NCBI RefSeq assembly: GCF_000011345.1 | Contig: NC_004113.1 | Coordinates: 1,178,001-1,242,000 of the forward strand | Source of the DNA: Thermosynechococcus vestitus BP-1 | Lineage (GTDB): Bacteria; Cyanobacteriota; Cyanobacteriia; Thermosynechococcales; Thermosynechococcaceae | Direction of reading: 5' to 3' | Length of the DNA: 64,000 nt | In this document: positions 15,072 to 25,186 of the stretch, piece by piece | How the letters are laid out: each line of letters opens with the position of its first letter | Numbering within the stretch: the stretch's first letter is position 1 | Notes under the pieces: model-generated | What the model saw: the letters and a program-made list of their open reading frames with translations, nothing else | Database searches by the model: none | What the model was told of the DNA's origin: nothing | Program-made: the position numbers and the translations under genes

Positions 15072-18000
15072 ATGACCTCCCCACCCTTTAGTTTTAGCCG
15101 CTTGGCGGTGACCCGCCACATCGGCACCCTGATGCTGACCCTGACAGTCATTGTTTTGGCGGTCTTTACCCTTTTGCGTTTGCAAGTGGATCTACTGCCG
15201 GGGATTACCTACCCGCGCATTGGTGTACGGCTGGATATTCCGGGGGTGGTGCCTAGTGTTGCTGTTGAGGAGGTGACCAAGCCCCTTGAGGAAGCCCTGA
15301 GTCGCACGGAGGGAGTGGTGCAGGTCTATTCCCAAACCCGTGAAGGGCAAGTCAGTATTGACCTATTTTTTGAACCCGGTGGCGATGTTGATCAAGCCCT
15401 AAATGAGGCCACCGCTGCCTTTAACCGTGCCCGCAGTACCTTGCCCGATATGATTGAGTCGCCGCGACTCTTTAAGTTTGATCCATCGCAATTGCCGGTT
15501 TATGAGTTTGCCCTGACCTCTGAAACCCTCAGTGGCCGCAAGTTACGGGTCTTTGCTGATGAGGATTTGGATCGCGAACTCAGTATCGTCCCTGGTGTGG
15601 CAGGAGTGGATGTCTCCGGGGGGACAACCGAAGAAGTGCGAATTCTTGTGGATCTGGATCGATTGCAGGCCACAGGGGTGGGGTTGAACCAAATTTTAAC
15701 GGCGCTGAGCGATCGCAACCAAGATGTCTCAGGCGGACGTATTCGCGGCCAAAGCGCAGAACCCTTAACACGAACGGTGGGGCGCTTTCACAATCTCAGT
15801 GAAATTGAGGATGTGGTACTCACGGGCACCAATGGTCAGCGGGTCTATCTGCGGGATGTGGCACAAGTTGTCGATGGTAGTGCCGAACAACGGGTATTTG
15901 TGACGCTCAATGGCCAACCCGCCGTTAAAGTCAGCATTTTCAAGCAACCGACAGCCAATACGGTGGAAGTAGCCGATGGGATCAAGCGGCGTTTAGCGGA
16001 GCTACAGGCAGCAAATCTCGTGCCCCGCGATGTGCAGATGATTCCTGTCCTGGATGAGTCGGTTTATATCCGCAACTCCTTAAACAATGTGATCACCGCA
16101 GGCTTGACGGGAACCCTCTTGGCGGCGATCGCTGTGCTGCTGTTTCTTGGTTCGGTACGGCAAACCCTGATTATTGTGCTGGCCATTCCCCTATCTACGA
16201 TGGCGGCAATGCTGCTGATGGGGCTATTTAATTTCTCCCTCAATGTTTTTAGCTTGGGTGGCCTCGCGCTCGGGGTTGGCATTGTCGTAGATAACGCCAT
16301 CGTGATGTTAGAAACTTTGGCGGATATTGACCCTCAGCAGATGAGCCAAGAACAGTACCTGGAGGAGATGAAACGGCGCAGCCAAGGTATTGAATCAGCC
16401 CTTGTAGCATCTACCCTCACCAACTTGGTTGCCATTTTGCCTTTTTTGTTGTTAGGGGGCTTGCTTGCACTGCTCTTTAATGAGTTGATTCTAACGATTA
16501 GTTTTGCCGTTGCCGCATCGCTGCTGGTGGCACTCACGGTGGTGCCGGCCTTGGCCTCTCGCCTTTTGGCGGTACGGGTGCAAAATCGCCTACGGCAGGT
16601 GGCCTTGATTCGCCTTTTTAATGAAAAGTTCCTCTGGCTGAGAGGACGCTATGAATGGGCCTTGGGGCAGGTGCTGCGGGCGCGCTGGCTAGTGGTTGGG
16701 CTGGCGATCGCTCTCCTTGGCGGCAGCAGTTGGCTTTTGGCTCAGGAAATTCCCCAAGAGTTACTACCACGCATTAATACTGGTCAAGTCAACCTAACGG
16801 CCATTTTTCCCCCTGGGACACCCCTGCCCCAAAGTCGCCGTGTCATGGCGGCAGTGGATGAGGTACTAATGGCCCAACCGGGAACTAAGGCCGTCTTTAC
16901 CACCACTGGGGGTGCCCTCTTTGGCACGAATACCATTGCCAATCCGCTGCGAGCCAATAGCACCATTATTCTGCGGCATGGTGTTAATGTGGATCGCTAC
17001 ATTACAGAGGCCACAACAGCCCTTGATCAACTGAACCTTGTGGGGGTGCGGCTGCGCCTGCGTCCCGGCCAAGTGCGGGGGATTATTCTCACCAACTCCC
17101 CCGTGCGCGGTGCCGATGTGGATGTGATCCTACGGGGCAGCGATGAAGAGACCCTGAGCCGCTTTGGTCGCCAAGTGCTGCGAGTTCTTGATGAAAAGGC
17201 CACATTAGTGCGCTTCCGTCCCGATGCCGATCCTCGTCAGCCCGAAATTCAAATTCTGCCGGATTGGGAGCGGGTGAGCGAACTCGGGCTGAACACCCTC
17301 AATCTTGGCCAGACGATTCAAACAGCTTTGACGGGGTTTGTGCCAACGCGGCTGCAACGGGGCGATCGCCTAGTCGATATTCGCGTCCAACTGAGCAGTG
17401 AGAGCATCCAAAACCCTGCCGACCTAGCCACAATTCCCCTTTTTAGCGCCAATAACCGTCCCCTCCGCCTTGGGGATGTCGCTCACATCGAACCCAGTCA
17501 AGCACCGGCGGAAATTCAGCGGATCAATCGGCAACAGGTCTTTATCCTAGCGGGTAATCTGGTCGAAGGTGCCAGTCTCAGTGCAGCTCTTGCTGAGATC
17601 AACGCCATTGTGAGGGCGCTGGAGTTCCCGCCGGGGGTGTCCCTGATGCCCAGTACAGCAGCTCAAGCCAATCAGCAATTGCAACAGGCCTTGGGGGTCC
17701 TGGGCGGTTTGGCGGCCTTTCTCGTGTTTGTGGTCATGGCGGTACAGTACAACTCCCTGCTTGACCCCCTAGTGATTATGTTTACGATTCCCTTGGCTCT
17801 CGCCGGTGGCATTTGGGGCTTGTACCTGACACGGACAGCCATTGGCGCCACGGTGATTGTCGGTGCCATTTTACTCGTGGGGATTGTCGTCAACAATGCC
17901 ATCATCATGGTCGAACTGGCCAACGAAATTTACCAGCAGGAGGGCTGTAGCCGTAGCCAAGCCATTCGCAAAGCTGCCCCTGCCCGTCTGCGCCCAATAA

Positions 18001-18263
18001 TGATGACCACGATTACAACAGTGGTGGGCATGTTCCCCTTGGCATTGGGGCTAGGCGAAGGCTCAGAATTTTTGCAGCCCCTTGGCATTGTTGTGTTTTC
18101 TGGCTTGGCTGTGGCAACACTGCTCACCCTCTTTCTCATTCCCTGTTTTTATGTAATTCTGCATGGCTTTGAGCGTACTGGCCACCGTCGTCTTCCTGCG
18201 CCCTTGCCAGCACCCGCTGTTCCCCCAACAGGTGCCTCCCCTGAGGAGCTTCAGGAACACTAA
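15072..18263 (+). CDS. RND-family efflux transporter (AcrB/HAE1-like)
   Basis: A full-length 1063-residue resistance-nodulation-division pump. Twelve membrane helices are arranged as 1+5 and 1+5, with two large periplasmic loops (about residues 35-330 and 560-860). The N-terminus (PPFSFSRLAVTRHIGTLM) and the sequence GGLALGVGIVVDNAIVMLE in TM4, where proton-relay acids reside, are typical. The second half repeats this as VGAILLVGIVVNNAIIMVE, lacking the Asp. Drug or amphiphile export driven by protons is the family role. No membrane-fusion (HlyD) or outer-membrane gene is adjacent, so those partners must lie elsewhere. The gene is followed directly by a decayed ABC ATPase gene. Confidence 0.93.
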   Translation: MTSPPFSFSRLAVTRHIGTLMLTLTVIVLAVFTLLRLQVDLLPGITYPRIGVRLDIPGVVPSVAVEEVTKPLEEALSRTEGVVQVYSQTREGQVSIDLFFEPGGDVDQALNEATAAFNRARSTLPDMIESPRLFKFDPSQLPVYEFALTSETLSGRKLRVFADEDLDRELSIVPGVAGVDVSGGTTEEVRILVDLDRLQATGVGLNQILTALSDRNQDVSGGRIRGQSAEPLTRTVGRFHNLSEIEDVVLTGTNGQRVYLRDVAQVVDGSAEQRVFVTLNGQPAVKVSIFKQPTANTVEVADGIKRRLAELQAANLVPRDVQMIPVLDESVYIRNSLNNVITAGLTGTLLAAIAVLLFLGSVRQTLIIVLAIPLSTMAAMLLMGLFNFSLNVFSLGGLALGVGIVVDNAIVMLETLADIDPQQMSQEQYLEEMKRRSQGIESALVASTLTNLVAILPFLLLGGLLALLFNELILTISFAVAASLLVALTVVPALASRLLAVRVQNRLRQVALIRLFNEKFLWLRGRYEWALGQVLRARWLVVGLAIALLGGSSWLLAQEIPQELLPRINTGQVNLTAIFPPGTPLPQSRRVMAAVDEVLMAQPGTKAVFTTTGGALFGTNTIANPLRANSTIILRHGVNVDRYITEATTALDQLNLVGVRLRLRPGQVRGIILTNSPVRGADVDVILRGSDEETLSRFGRQVLRVLDEKATLVRFRPDADPRQPEIQILPDWERVSELGLNTLNLGQTIQTALTGFVPTRLQRGDRLVDIRVQLSSESIQNPADLATIPLFSANNRPLRLGDVAHIEPSQAPAEIQRINRQQVFILAGNLVEGASLSAALAEINAIVRALEFPPGVSLMPSTAAQANQQLQQALGVLGGLAAFLVFVVMAVQYNSLLDPLVIMFTIPLALAGGIWGLYLTRTAIGATVIVGAILLVGIVVNNAIIMVELANEIYQQEGCSRSQAIRKAAPARLRPIMMTTITTVVGMFPLALGLGEGSEFLQPLGIVVFSGLAVATLLTLFLIPCFYVILHGFERTGHRRLPAPLPAPAVPPTGASPEELQEH

Positions 18264-19581
18264 TGGGGTAGGCCAACATTACTGTTTAGATTGGGTAGTG
18301 ACGCCGCTGCCCAAGTTCTGCCGATGACCGCTGTTGACCCTATTGCCGTTAGCCAGGATACTGCCGTTAGCCAGGATACCCTCCTCGAAGTACGCCAACT
18401 GGGTGTGTTCTCCCGTAATCAACCGCTGCTGGGCAATGTCAGCCTCACTATTTACCCGTGACAATTGGTGATATTGATCGATGCCTTGGGGTCTGGCAAC
18501 AGCCTACTGTTAAGGTTTTGAACCGCTTGATGAAACTTTTTCCAATATTTCCACATGACTGGAGAAATTCACTATCGGCAGTATGCCCTCAATAGGTGGA
18601 ATGTATCGCAACTGCGCCGTCGTATGCCGATGATGTTCAGTAGCCCCAGTCTTTTTCAAAGTCAATTTATGACAATGTTGCCTTTGGTGCCCGTGGGCAT
18701 GGCTATAGGGGAATCTCGCTGCCCTTGTGCCATCTTCCTTCTTGGAACAGGTGAATCTGGGGCACACTCTGAAAAATCATTGACGTGAGCCGGCACTGCA
18801 GCTGCTCCTAGAGCAGCAACAACGTCTTTGCCTAGGGCGGGCGATCGCCCTGCCACCGGGGATTCTGCTACTGGATGCCTGGATACTGCTGCCACCCGCC
18901 CCATGGAGGCGTGTCTGTGTCACCGCAAACAAACCTACACTTTAGATCATGCCGTGCGACGCGAAAGCTAGCCAGATGATTGTCCCACTAGCCCAACAAG
19001 CTAGAACGGGACCGGTTGTTCCCCCAACCGTAGCCTAGGGAGGCATGCGCGACTGGTAACGGTCAGGTATGAAGCCCTCCCGACAACGGAGCCCGAACCG
19101 AAAGGTTGAAGCCGAATCCGTGAGGAGGAAGCAACTTTGCCAGCGTCAGGCGATAGGGAGCTAGGCTTGAGGGTATGGTGAACGCAAGTGAAGTGACGCC
19201 AGAAGCCTCGTTACTATAAACAGGCCAAAGACGCCGATAGGCCTGAGCCAAAATGGCAAACGGACTGGTTTCACTGCTGTCATCTCAGTGGACGGGGACA
19301 ATAGTTCCGTCGGGGTAAAGTCACCACCTAACCCCTCGCGTCATCTGGTTGGAACGCGGTAAGCCCGTATCTTCGCCTTGAACATTCAAGGCAGGCAAAC
19401 CGTAAGGAATGCTGATGAGGGTGCGGGTATGGGATGCAGGAGAAAGCGAATGCTGGTCTGTAACGGACCGGATAGGGGTTGAGGAAACAATCCAACATCA
19501 CCCCGCCCGAAAGGGAGCAGACTTCCTGCTGGTCTCCCTTTGCGAGATAACCTGTAGAACCTCTTGAATGGAGACAAGGCA

Positions 19582-20420
19582 GTGCGACGCGAAAGCTAGC
19601 CAGATGATTGTCCCACTAGCCCAACAAGCTAGAACGGGACCGGTTGTTCCCCCAACCGTAGCCTAAGGAGGCATGCGTGACTGGTAACGGTCAGGTATGA
19701 AGCCCTCCCGACAATGAAGCCCGAACCGGAAGGTTGGAGCCGAATCCGTGAGGAGGAAGCAACTTCACCAGCGTCAGGTGATAGGGAGCTAGGCTTGAGG
19801 GTATGGTGAACGCAAGTGAAGTGACGCTAGAAGCCTCGTTACTCCAAGCAGGCCAAAGATGCTGATAGGCCTGAGCCAAAATGGCAAAGCGGATTGGATT
19901 CACTGCTTGCTTTTCAGTGAACGGGGACAGCAACTCCGCCGGGGTATAGTCACCACCTAACCCCTCGTGTCATCTGGTTGGAACGCGGTAAGCCCGTATC
20001 TTCGCCTTGAACATTCAAGGCAGGCAAACCGTAAGGAATGCTGATGGGGGTGCGGGTAGAGGAGGTGGGAAAAAGCGAATGCTAGCCTGTAATGGGCTAG
20101 ATAGGGATTGAGAATGCTGGCAGGACATTCAACATCATCCCACTCGAAAGAGGGCAGACTTCCCGCCGGTCCCCCCTTACGAGAAAGTCTATAGAACCTT
20201 CCTAATGGTGACAATGCAAATGGCGGTGATCTTGAGTCACTGGTGCGGTCACCAACCTGCTCAAAAGGTAGAGAGGCTGTAGATGAGTATCGTAAAGGTT
20301 GCATGCACAACCGGTTCCTCTTAAATGAGGGGTCCTGGGGGGCTCGAGCCGGATGCGGGGAAACTTGCACGTCCGGTTCCTAGGGGGCTAGGGGGCAGCG
20401 ATGCCCCCCTGCTACCCGAC
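19582..20420 (+). mobile_element. inner, ORF-deleted group II intron nested in the outer intron
   Basis: An 839-bp intron that starts with the same GTGCGACGCGAAAGCTAGCC as the outer copy. Domain V is at 20346-20379 and the end is CTACCCGAC at 20420. Domain IV retains only fragments of the RT gene: bases near 20211-20320 align with the start of the maturase ORF and with its last codons, so most of the ORF was deleted. Splicing it out joins GACAAGGCA (19573-19581) to AATGACGGTGG (20421 on). That matches the uninterrupted leader GACAATGCAAATGGCGGTG inside the inner copy, confirming both junctions. It should be mobile only with a maturase acting in trans, possibly that of its host intron. Confidence 0.9.
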
Positions 20421-20421
20421 A

Positions 20422-22095
20422 ATGACGGTGGACCAAACCACTGGTGCGGTCACCAACCAAACGGAAACAAGCTGGCACAGCATAAACTGGACCAAAGCCA
20501 ACCGTGAGGTAAAGAGGCTGCAAGTGCGTATCGCAAAGGCTGTGAAGGAAGGACGCTGGGGCAAAGTGAAAGCTTTGCAATGGCTCCTGACCCACTCGTT
20601 CTACGGCAAAGCCCTCGCCGTGAAACGGGTAACTGACAACTCAGGCAGTAGAACACCTGGTGTGGACGGGATAACCTGGTCCACACAAGAGCAGAAAACC
20701 CAAGCCATAAAGTCCCTCAGGAGAAGAGGCTATAAACCCCAACCCCTGAGGCGGGTATACATCCCGAAAGCAAACGGCAAACAGCGCCCGCTAGGAATCC
20801 CGACAATGAAGGACAGGGCAATGCAGGCACTATATGCACTAGCCCTAGAACCAGTCGCGGAAACCACAGCAGACCGGAACTCCTATGGGTTCCGCCGAGG
20901 GCGATGTACGGCAGATGCGGCAGGACAATGCTTCCTTGCTCTGGCAAGAGCCAAGTCGGCTGAACACGTCCTTGACGCTGACATATCCGGATGCTTTGAT
21001 AACATCAGCCATGAGTGGCTACTAGCCAACACTCCACTGGACAAAGGGATCTTACGGAAATGGCTTAAATCTGGGTTCGTCTGGAAACAGCAACTCTTCC
21101 CCACCCATGCTGGGACACCTCAGGGAGGGGTAATCTCCCCAGTTCTTGCCAATATAACCCTAGATGGGATGGAAGAACTGTTGGCCAAACACCTCAGAGG
21201 TCAAAAAGTCAACCTCATCCGATATGCTGACGATTTTGTCGTGACGGGAAAAGATGAGGAAACCCTGGAGAAAGCCAGAAACCTAATCCAGGAGTTCCTA
21301 AAAGAACGGGGCTTGACCCTGTCCCCCGAGAAGACAAAAATCGTCCATATTGAGGAAGGCTTCGACTTTCTCGGATGGAACATTCGCAAGTACAACGGGG
21401 TTCTTCTCATCAAACCCGCGAAGAAGAACGTGAAAGCGTTCCTCAAGAAAATCCGAGACACTCTAAGGGAACTTAGGACAGCAACCCAGGAAATCGTGAT
21501 AGACACACTCAACCCAATCATTAGAGGTTGGGCCAACTATCACAAAGGACAAGTCTCTAAGGAAACCTTCAACCGAGTGGACTTCGCCACCTGGCACAAA
21601 TTGTGGCGATGGGCAAGGCGCCGGCACCCAAACAAACCTGCCCAATGGGTGAAGGACAAATACTTCATCAAAAACGGAAGCAGAGACTGGGTGTTCGGTA
21701 TGGTGATGAAAGACAAGAACGGGGAACTGAGGACCAAACGCCTAATCAAAACCTCTGACACCCGAATCCAACGCCACGTCAAAATCAAGGCAGACGCCAA
21801 TCCGTTTCTCCCAGAGTGGGCAGAATACTTTGAGAAACGCAAGAAACTCAAAAAAGCCCCTGCTCAATATCGGCGCATCCGCCGAGAACTATGGAAGAAA
21901 CAGGGTGGTATCTGTCCAGTATGCGGGGGTGAAATTGAGCAAGACATGCTCACTGACATCCACCACATATTGCCCAAACACAAGGGTGGTTCTGACGACC
22001 TGGATAATCTTGTCTTAATCCACGCCAACTGCCACAAACAGGTGCACAGCCGAGATGGTCAGCACAGCCGGTCCCTCTTGAAAGAGGGGCTTTGA
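20422..22095 (+). CDS. ltrA: group II intron reverse transcriptase/maturase with HNH endonuclease
   Basis: A 557-residue multifunctional intron protein that assists splicing and retrohoming. The reverse transcriptase domain covers about residues 60-330, with the catalytic YADD in [12 protein letters not shown]. The maturase X domain contains [12 protein letters not shown]. The C-terminal HNH endonuclease has [29 protein letters not shown] and HANCHKQVH, all intact. ATG at 20422 is chosen because it is the start in the leader restored after splicing the inner intron; ATG 20401 belongs to the inner intron's 3' end. The start codon lies only two bases after the inner intron, so translation from unspliced RNA would lose its normal leader and Shine-Dalgarno (GGAG near 19571). 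Confidence 0.93.
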   Translation: MTVDQTTGAVTNQTETSWHSINWTKANREVKRLQVRIAKAVKEGRWGKVKALQWLLTHSFYGKALAVKRVTDNSGSRTPGVDGITWSTQEQKTQAIKSLRRRGYKPQPLRRVYIPKANGKQRPLGIPTMKDRAMQALYALALEPVAETTADRNSYGFRRGRCTADAAGQCFLALARAKSAEHVLDADISGCFDNISHEWLLANTPLDKGILRKWLKSGFVWKQQLFPTHAGTPQGGVISPVLANITLDGMEELLAKHLRGQKVNLIRYADDFVVTGKDEETLEKARNLIQEFLKERGLTLSPEKTKIVHIEEGFDFLGWNIRKYNGVLLIKPAKKNVKAFLKKIRDTLRELRTATQEIVIDTLNPIIRGWANYHKGQVSKETFNRVDFATWHKLWRWARRRHPNKPAQWVKDKYFIKNGSRDWVFGMVMKDKNGELRTKRLIKTSDTRIQRHVKIKADANPFLPEWAEYFEKRKKLKKAPAQYRRIRRELWKKQGGICPVCGGEIEQDMLTDIHHILPKHKGGSDDLDNLVLIHANCHKQVHSRDGQHSRSLLKEGL

Positions 22096-22402
22096 GAGGC
22101 CTGAGCCGGATGCTGGGAAACTAGCACGTCCGGTTCTTAGGGGGCTAGGGGGCAGTAATGCCCCCCGCTACCCGACTACACTTTTAGATCCTGTTAGATA
22201 GATCATGTGAGATCATGGCAACCCATCACCTGCGACAGGCAGCGCCAATTGCTGACTGGACGGCCTTTTTAGCCCTGCAAACCAATAGTCAGGGACAGAC
22301 AGTGGGGAACGGATTGAGTACGCGCCCACCTGCTTACTTTTTCAAAGGCTAGCCCATCCCTTAAGCCGCAATTCTTTCAGTGGTCGGTTCTAGATGTTCC
22401 CA

Positions 22403-23719
22403 TTGACATCCTCCCCCCGCTAAAGCAGGGAGATTCCCAAAATCACTTTTGGGACTTTCTGCTTCTTCGCAGTTGCCCTCCAGACGTATGTCTATCAGGT
22501 CTTACACCCGCTCCACAGACTGTAACCGTGTGTCCCACGGCCAAAATATTCCCAGCGGCATTTATATCCCGGTCATGGTGCGCCCCACACTTAGGACAGT
22601 CCCATTCTCGGACACTCAATGGCAACCACTCAACAATGTGACCACACTGTCCACAGCGTTTAGAACTGGGAAACCATCGGTCAATCTTCACCAGTGTCCG
22701 ACCATACCACTGGGCTTTGTATTCCAATTGCCGTACCAGTTCGCCCCATCCAGCATCACTGATGGATCGGGCAAGCTGACGGTTCTTGACCATGTTTTTC
22801 ACAGCCAACGACTCGATTACGATCGTTTGGTTTTCACGTATCAATCGAGTCGTCAACTGGTGCAAATGGTCTTTTCTGGCATCAGAGATTTTCTGGTGAA
22901 TCTTGGCAACTTTCAACCGCGCCTTATCCCAATTGCGAGAGCCTTTTTGTTTGCGACTCAAAGACCGCTGCGCCTTACGGAGTCGTTTGTAGTAGCGGTT
23001 AAAGTGCTTGGGGTTGGCAATCTTTTCCCCTGTACTCAGGGTAATGAGGCTGCTAATCCCTACGTCCAAACCAACCGACGGGTCGACGGGCTGCAGTGTC
23101 AACTCTCTGGGGTCATCAAACCTCAGACTGATGTACCACTGTCCAGCAGGGTTAAGCCTGATGGTCACCGTGGATGGTTCAACACCATCTGGAAGCCGTC
23201 TCGACCAGGGAATATTCAGCGGTTCGTTGCACTTTGCCAAGAATACTTTTCCGTCTTTCCACCTAAAAGCAGACTTGGTGAATTCTGCGCTACCGCCATT
23301 GCGTTTCTTTTTGAAGTTGGGATATTTTGCCCGACCTGCAAAGAAGTTACTGAAAGCAGATTGCAGATGTCTCAATGCCTGCTGCAAGGGAACACAGCTA
23401 ACCTCATTCAAAAACTGAAGGTCATCTTGCTTCTTCCACTGAGTAAGCAAGGCAGAGGTTTGAATGTAGTCAAGTCTCTCTTTTCGTTCATACCAGGCTT
23501 CTGTTCTCGCTGCCAGTGCTCGATTATAAACCAACCGAACACAGCCCAATGTTCTCCGAAGCAGGGATTCCTGCTCGGTCGTTGGGTAGAAGCGGTAACT
23601 GAAAGCCTTTTCCACGCCTGACATTATAGCGATTATTCTGTGAGTAACACAACTATACTTGGCAGTCACAGACTATCGCTCCTATCCCTCCCCTCCCTAA
23701 AGGAAGGGGTCTCTCGGAG
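22403..23719 (-). mobile_element. TnpB-only IS200/IS605-family element, copy 2
   Basis: A 1317-bp element, the same length as copy 1 at 5821-7137, with matching termini (TTGACATCCTCC on the plus strand at the left, CTCTCGGAG at the right). The target on the minus strand is TTTAC (GTAAA at 23720-23724). There is no target duplication, as expected for single-strand Y1 transposition. Excision at these coordinates restores a reading frame, which independently supports them. No transposase gene is included. Confidence 0.88.
22443..23624 (-). CDS. tnpB: TnpB RNA-guided nuclease, element copy 2
   Basis: A 393-residue TnpB nearly identical to the product at 5861-7033, differing in a handful of residues such as IPWSRR for IRWSRR. 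RuvC residues (GLDVGISSL, IVIESLAV, HHDRDINAAGN) and the four zinc-ligand cysteines are retained. The N-terminus differs: here the ATG lies in MSGVEKAFSYRF, whereas copy 1 starts MQKAFSYRF after a small local sequence change. A longer in-frame extension to 23669 exists but covers the conserved noncoding leader, so it is not preferred. As in copy 1, the gene fills nearly the whole element and no tnpA accompanies it. Confidence 0.93.
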   Translation of the reverse strand: MSGVEKAFSYRFYPTTEQESLLRRTLGCVRLVYNRALAARTEAWYERKERLDYIQTSALLTQWKKQDDLQFLNEVSCVPLQQALRHLQSAFSNFFAGRAKYPNFKKKRNGGSAEFTKSAFRWKDGKVFLAKCNEPLNIPWSRRLPDGVEPSTVTIRLNPAGQWYISLRFDDPRELTLQPVDPSVGLDVGISSLITLSTGEKIANPKHFNRYYKRLRKAQRSLSRKQKGSRNWDKARLKVAKIHQKISDARKDHLHQLTTRLIRENQTIVIESLAVKNMVKNRQLARSISDAGWGELVRQLEYKAQWYGRTLVKIDRWFPSSKRCGQCGHIVEWLPLSVREWDCPKCGAHHDRDINAAGNILAVGHTVTVCGAGVRPDRHTSGGQLRRSRKSQK

Positions 23720-24231
23720 GTAAAGATGAAATCTACTTCATTAAGAGCGATCGCCAGAATTACTTAGAACCGATTCTCTTTTTCAGTGCTGCGGCTAGCT
23801 CCAGTAGTGACGAGATTCGCACGGCCCTCAAAGCATTTGTGGCCAATACCCCTAGCCGCTTCCCCTTAACACTGGTTGAAAGTCCACGCTCAGCCACTGC
23901 TCCTGTGCATCTCGATAGTCCTGTGATGACCCAATTGCGTCGCTCGCTCCTGTTTATTGCCGATGGCACAGCAGTGGAGAATGGCCAGTTGCACACCATG
24001 ATTGCGCTGGAATTAGGCTACGCCCTTGCCAGCAAACGCCGCAATCAAATCCTTGTTATTCAGCAGGAGCACCCAAGCCAGCGGGCACCTCTACCGATTG
24101 AAGTTCCCAGTCGTCAGCGTTTTGTCTATGACACTCCCCAAACCCTAAATGCAAACTTAGCAACTGTGCTGCAAAGGCTTTTAGAACCCTTTGAACTCTT
24201 TCGAGGGGAATCCCTCAGATAATTGCTGCTA

Positions 24232-24924
24232 TCAATCAACCAGATCGTAGAGCAAGTAGGAAGGAATCCCCGCTTCTAAAAGAAGGCGAGGCAGAATGGG
24301 CAGCACCCGACAGCAATGCCGAATGAAATTATGGATCCACTGTTGCAGGGTTTCTGCCTCATGGTTAGTGAGCAGTTGCTCACAGGGTCTAAAGTCGCGG
24401 TTGTGGAACTGCGCCACTTGAATTTTTGCCAGCCAGCTTTCACGGGGACGGGTCAACAACCAATAGTTGGTGACAATCATCTTCCCTAGGTAGCGCACGG
24501 CCACCTCTGTAATGCGTCGAAAGAGTTCGTAGTATTCGGGGAGTGTGGTGGCTTCTTGGTTTGCGGGAGGAGCAGCAGGTTTGTTGTCTGGGTTAGCTAG
24601 CTCGCTAAAGAAGGATAACAGCTCTGTAATTGTATTGGGGGACACTGGCAAGTCAAGACCAATGAGATCAAAAATTCTTCCCTCGATGTGTTGTAGCTGA
24701 AGGGTTTGATGGGGTTCATTGGCTTTTATTTTTTGATGCAAATTAATCAGAAATTCTAATTGATTAAGCTGTGGATATGTTAGGTGCTGGAAGTTGATGT
24801 AACGGTCTAGATCCTCCTCATTGATCTTGTGTGGAGAGCGATCGCAACCCAAACAGGACTGGATCGCAGGATGCTCCGCTAGCAAGCGTCGCACATAGTG
24901 ACGAGTCAGTGGAGAAATGTTCAT
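24232..24924 (-). CDS. hypothetical protein, 230 residues
   Basis: I do not recognise a family. The product is mostly alpha-helical and rich in Leu, Gln and aromatic residues. A Pro/Ala-rich break near residues 112-125 (KPAAPPANQEATT) splits an N-terminal part from a C-terminal helical part ending RLLLEAGIPSYLLYDLVD. No signal peptide, membrane helix or metal-binding motif is obvious. An AAGGAGC Shine-Dalgarno precedes the ATG. It is convergent with the broken gene at 22387-24222 and divergent from coaD, with a long AT-rich upstream region. Confidence 0.6.
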   Translation of the reverse strand: MNISPLTRHYVRRLLAEHPAIQSCLGCDRSPHKINEEDLDRYINFQHLTYPQLNQLEFLINLHQKIKANEPHQTLQLQHIEGRIFDLIGLDLPVSPNTITELLSFFSELANPDNKPAAPPANQEATTLPEYYELFRRITEVAVRYLGKMIVTNYWLLTRPRESWLAKIQVAQFHNRDFRPCEQLLTNHEAETLQQWIHNFIRHCCRVLPILPRLLLEAGIPSYLLYDLVD

Positions 24925-25186
24925 GTTCTAGCTCCTTATAAGTAAAGAGAACACAGGGAAAATAAGAACTCCCTTTCAATAAAGTAGCCAAGTAAGAGTG
25001 AGACAATTGTTAGAATTATTAGAATAAATAATCATTAAATAAGCTATTCTTTTAGTTAGATTTACTTCCTTGCGCTTAAAGTGAGGTTAAAGATAGTTCT
25101 AGTTTTTTACATCAAATATCTTCCCTTATAAACCCTGAGTTCGAAGATCGTCAAGTATTCATCGATACAAACAGGCTGCTTGTTGC

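Larger units (their letters stand above)
18954..22176 (+). mobile_element. outer group II intron (about 2.38 kb without the nested intron)
   Basis: The 5' end begins GTGCGACGCGAAAGCTAGCC, the GUGYG start of bacterial group II introns. The 3' end has domain V at 22103-22136 (GAGCCGGATGCTGGGAAACT followed by AGCACGTCCGGTTC), then a domain VI stem and the terminal CTACCCGAC at 22176. Domain IV carries an intact reverse transcriptase/maturase gene. A second, ORF-less intron is inserted at 19582-20420, just before the RT start codon. The outer intron interrupts the ABC ATPase pseudogene. No HIP1 octamers were seen inside, unlike the flanking host DNA. Comparison with the inner copy fixes its 5' end exactly. 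Confidence 0.9.
18324..22393 (+). pseudogene. ABC transporter ATPase pseudogene split by a group II twintron
   Basis: Traces of one ATPase are spread over several frames. The 5' part reads LLEVRQLGVFSRNQPLLGN then a stop. The Walker A remnant ALGSGNS at 18483-18503 has Asn replacing the essential Lys. A Q-loop remnant (MMFSSPSLF), a signature remnant (LEQQQRLCLGRAIALPPG) and a Walker B remnant (ILLLD with the following Glu lost) come next. After the intron, the H-loop region (THHLRQAAPIADWTAFLAL from 22221) and a frameshifted C-terminus (IEYAPTCLLFQR, ending GRF and TAG at 22391) complete it. The domain order and C-terminus suggest a YbbL/phosphate-type ATPase. A tandem 18-bp duplication (GCCGTTAGCCAGGATAC) lies near the start. 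Multiple stops and frame changes show the gene is dead, probably before or after the intron invasion. Confidence 0.8.
22387..24222 (+). pseudogene. gene of unknown function interrupted by TnpB element copy 2
   Basis: Right of the element, a frame continuous with DEIYFIKSDRQNYLEPILFF runs to the stop at 24222. It includes RRSLLFIADGTAVENGQLHT and ALELGYALASKRRNQILVI, weakly reminiscent of TIR-like nucleotide-processing folds. Removing 22403-23719 joins it in frame to VLDVP upstream (22387-22401) with the codon AGT formed across the junction. The upstream start is not an ATG in this frame (GTT at 22387), so the start may be mutated. A GTG at 23839 could still give a 127-residue product. It follows and slightly overlaps the dead ATPase gene. 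Function is not assigned. Confidence 0.6.

Noticed and set aside
18960-20370. Several 60-140-residue ORFs within the intron
   Set aside because: They lie in conserved intron RNA domains I-III and recur in both intron copies; they are byproducts of the ribozyme sequence.
20401-20421. Upstream ATG for the intron maturase (MPPCYPT)
   Set aside because: These bases are the 3' end of the inner intron; the spliced leader starts at ATG 20422.
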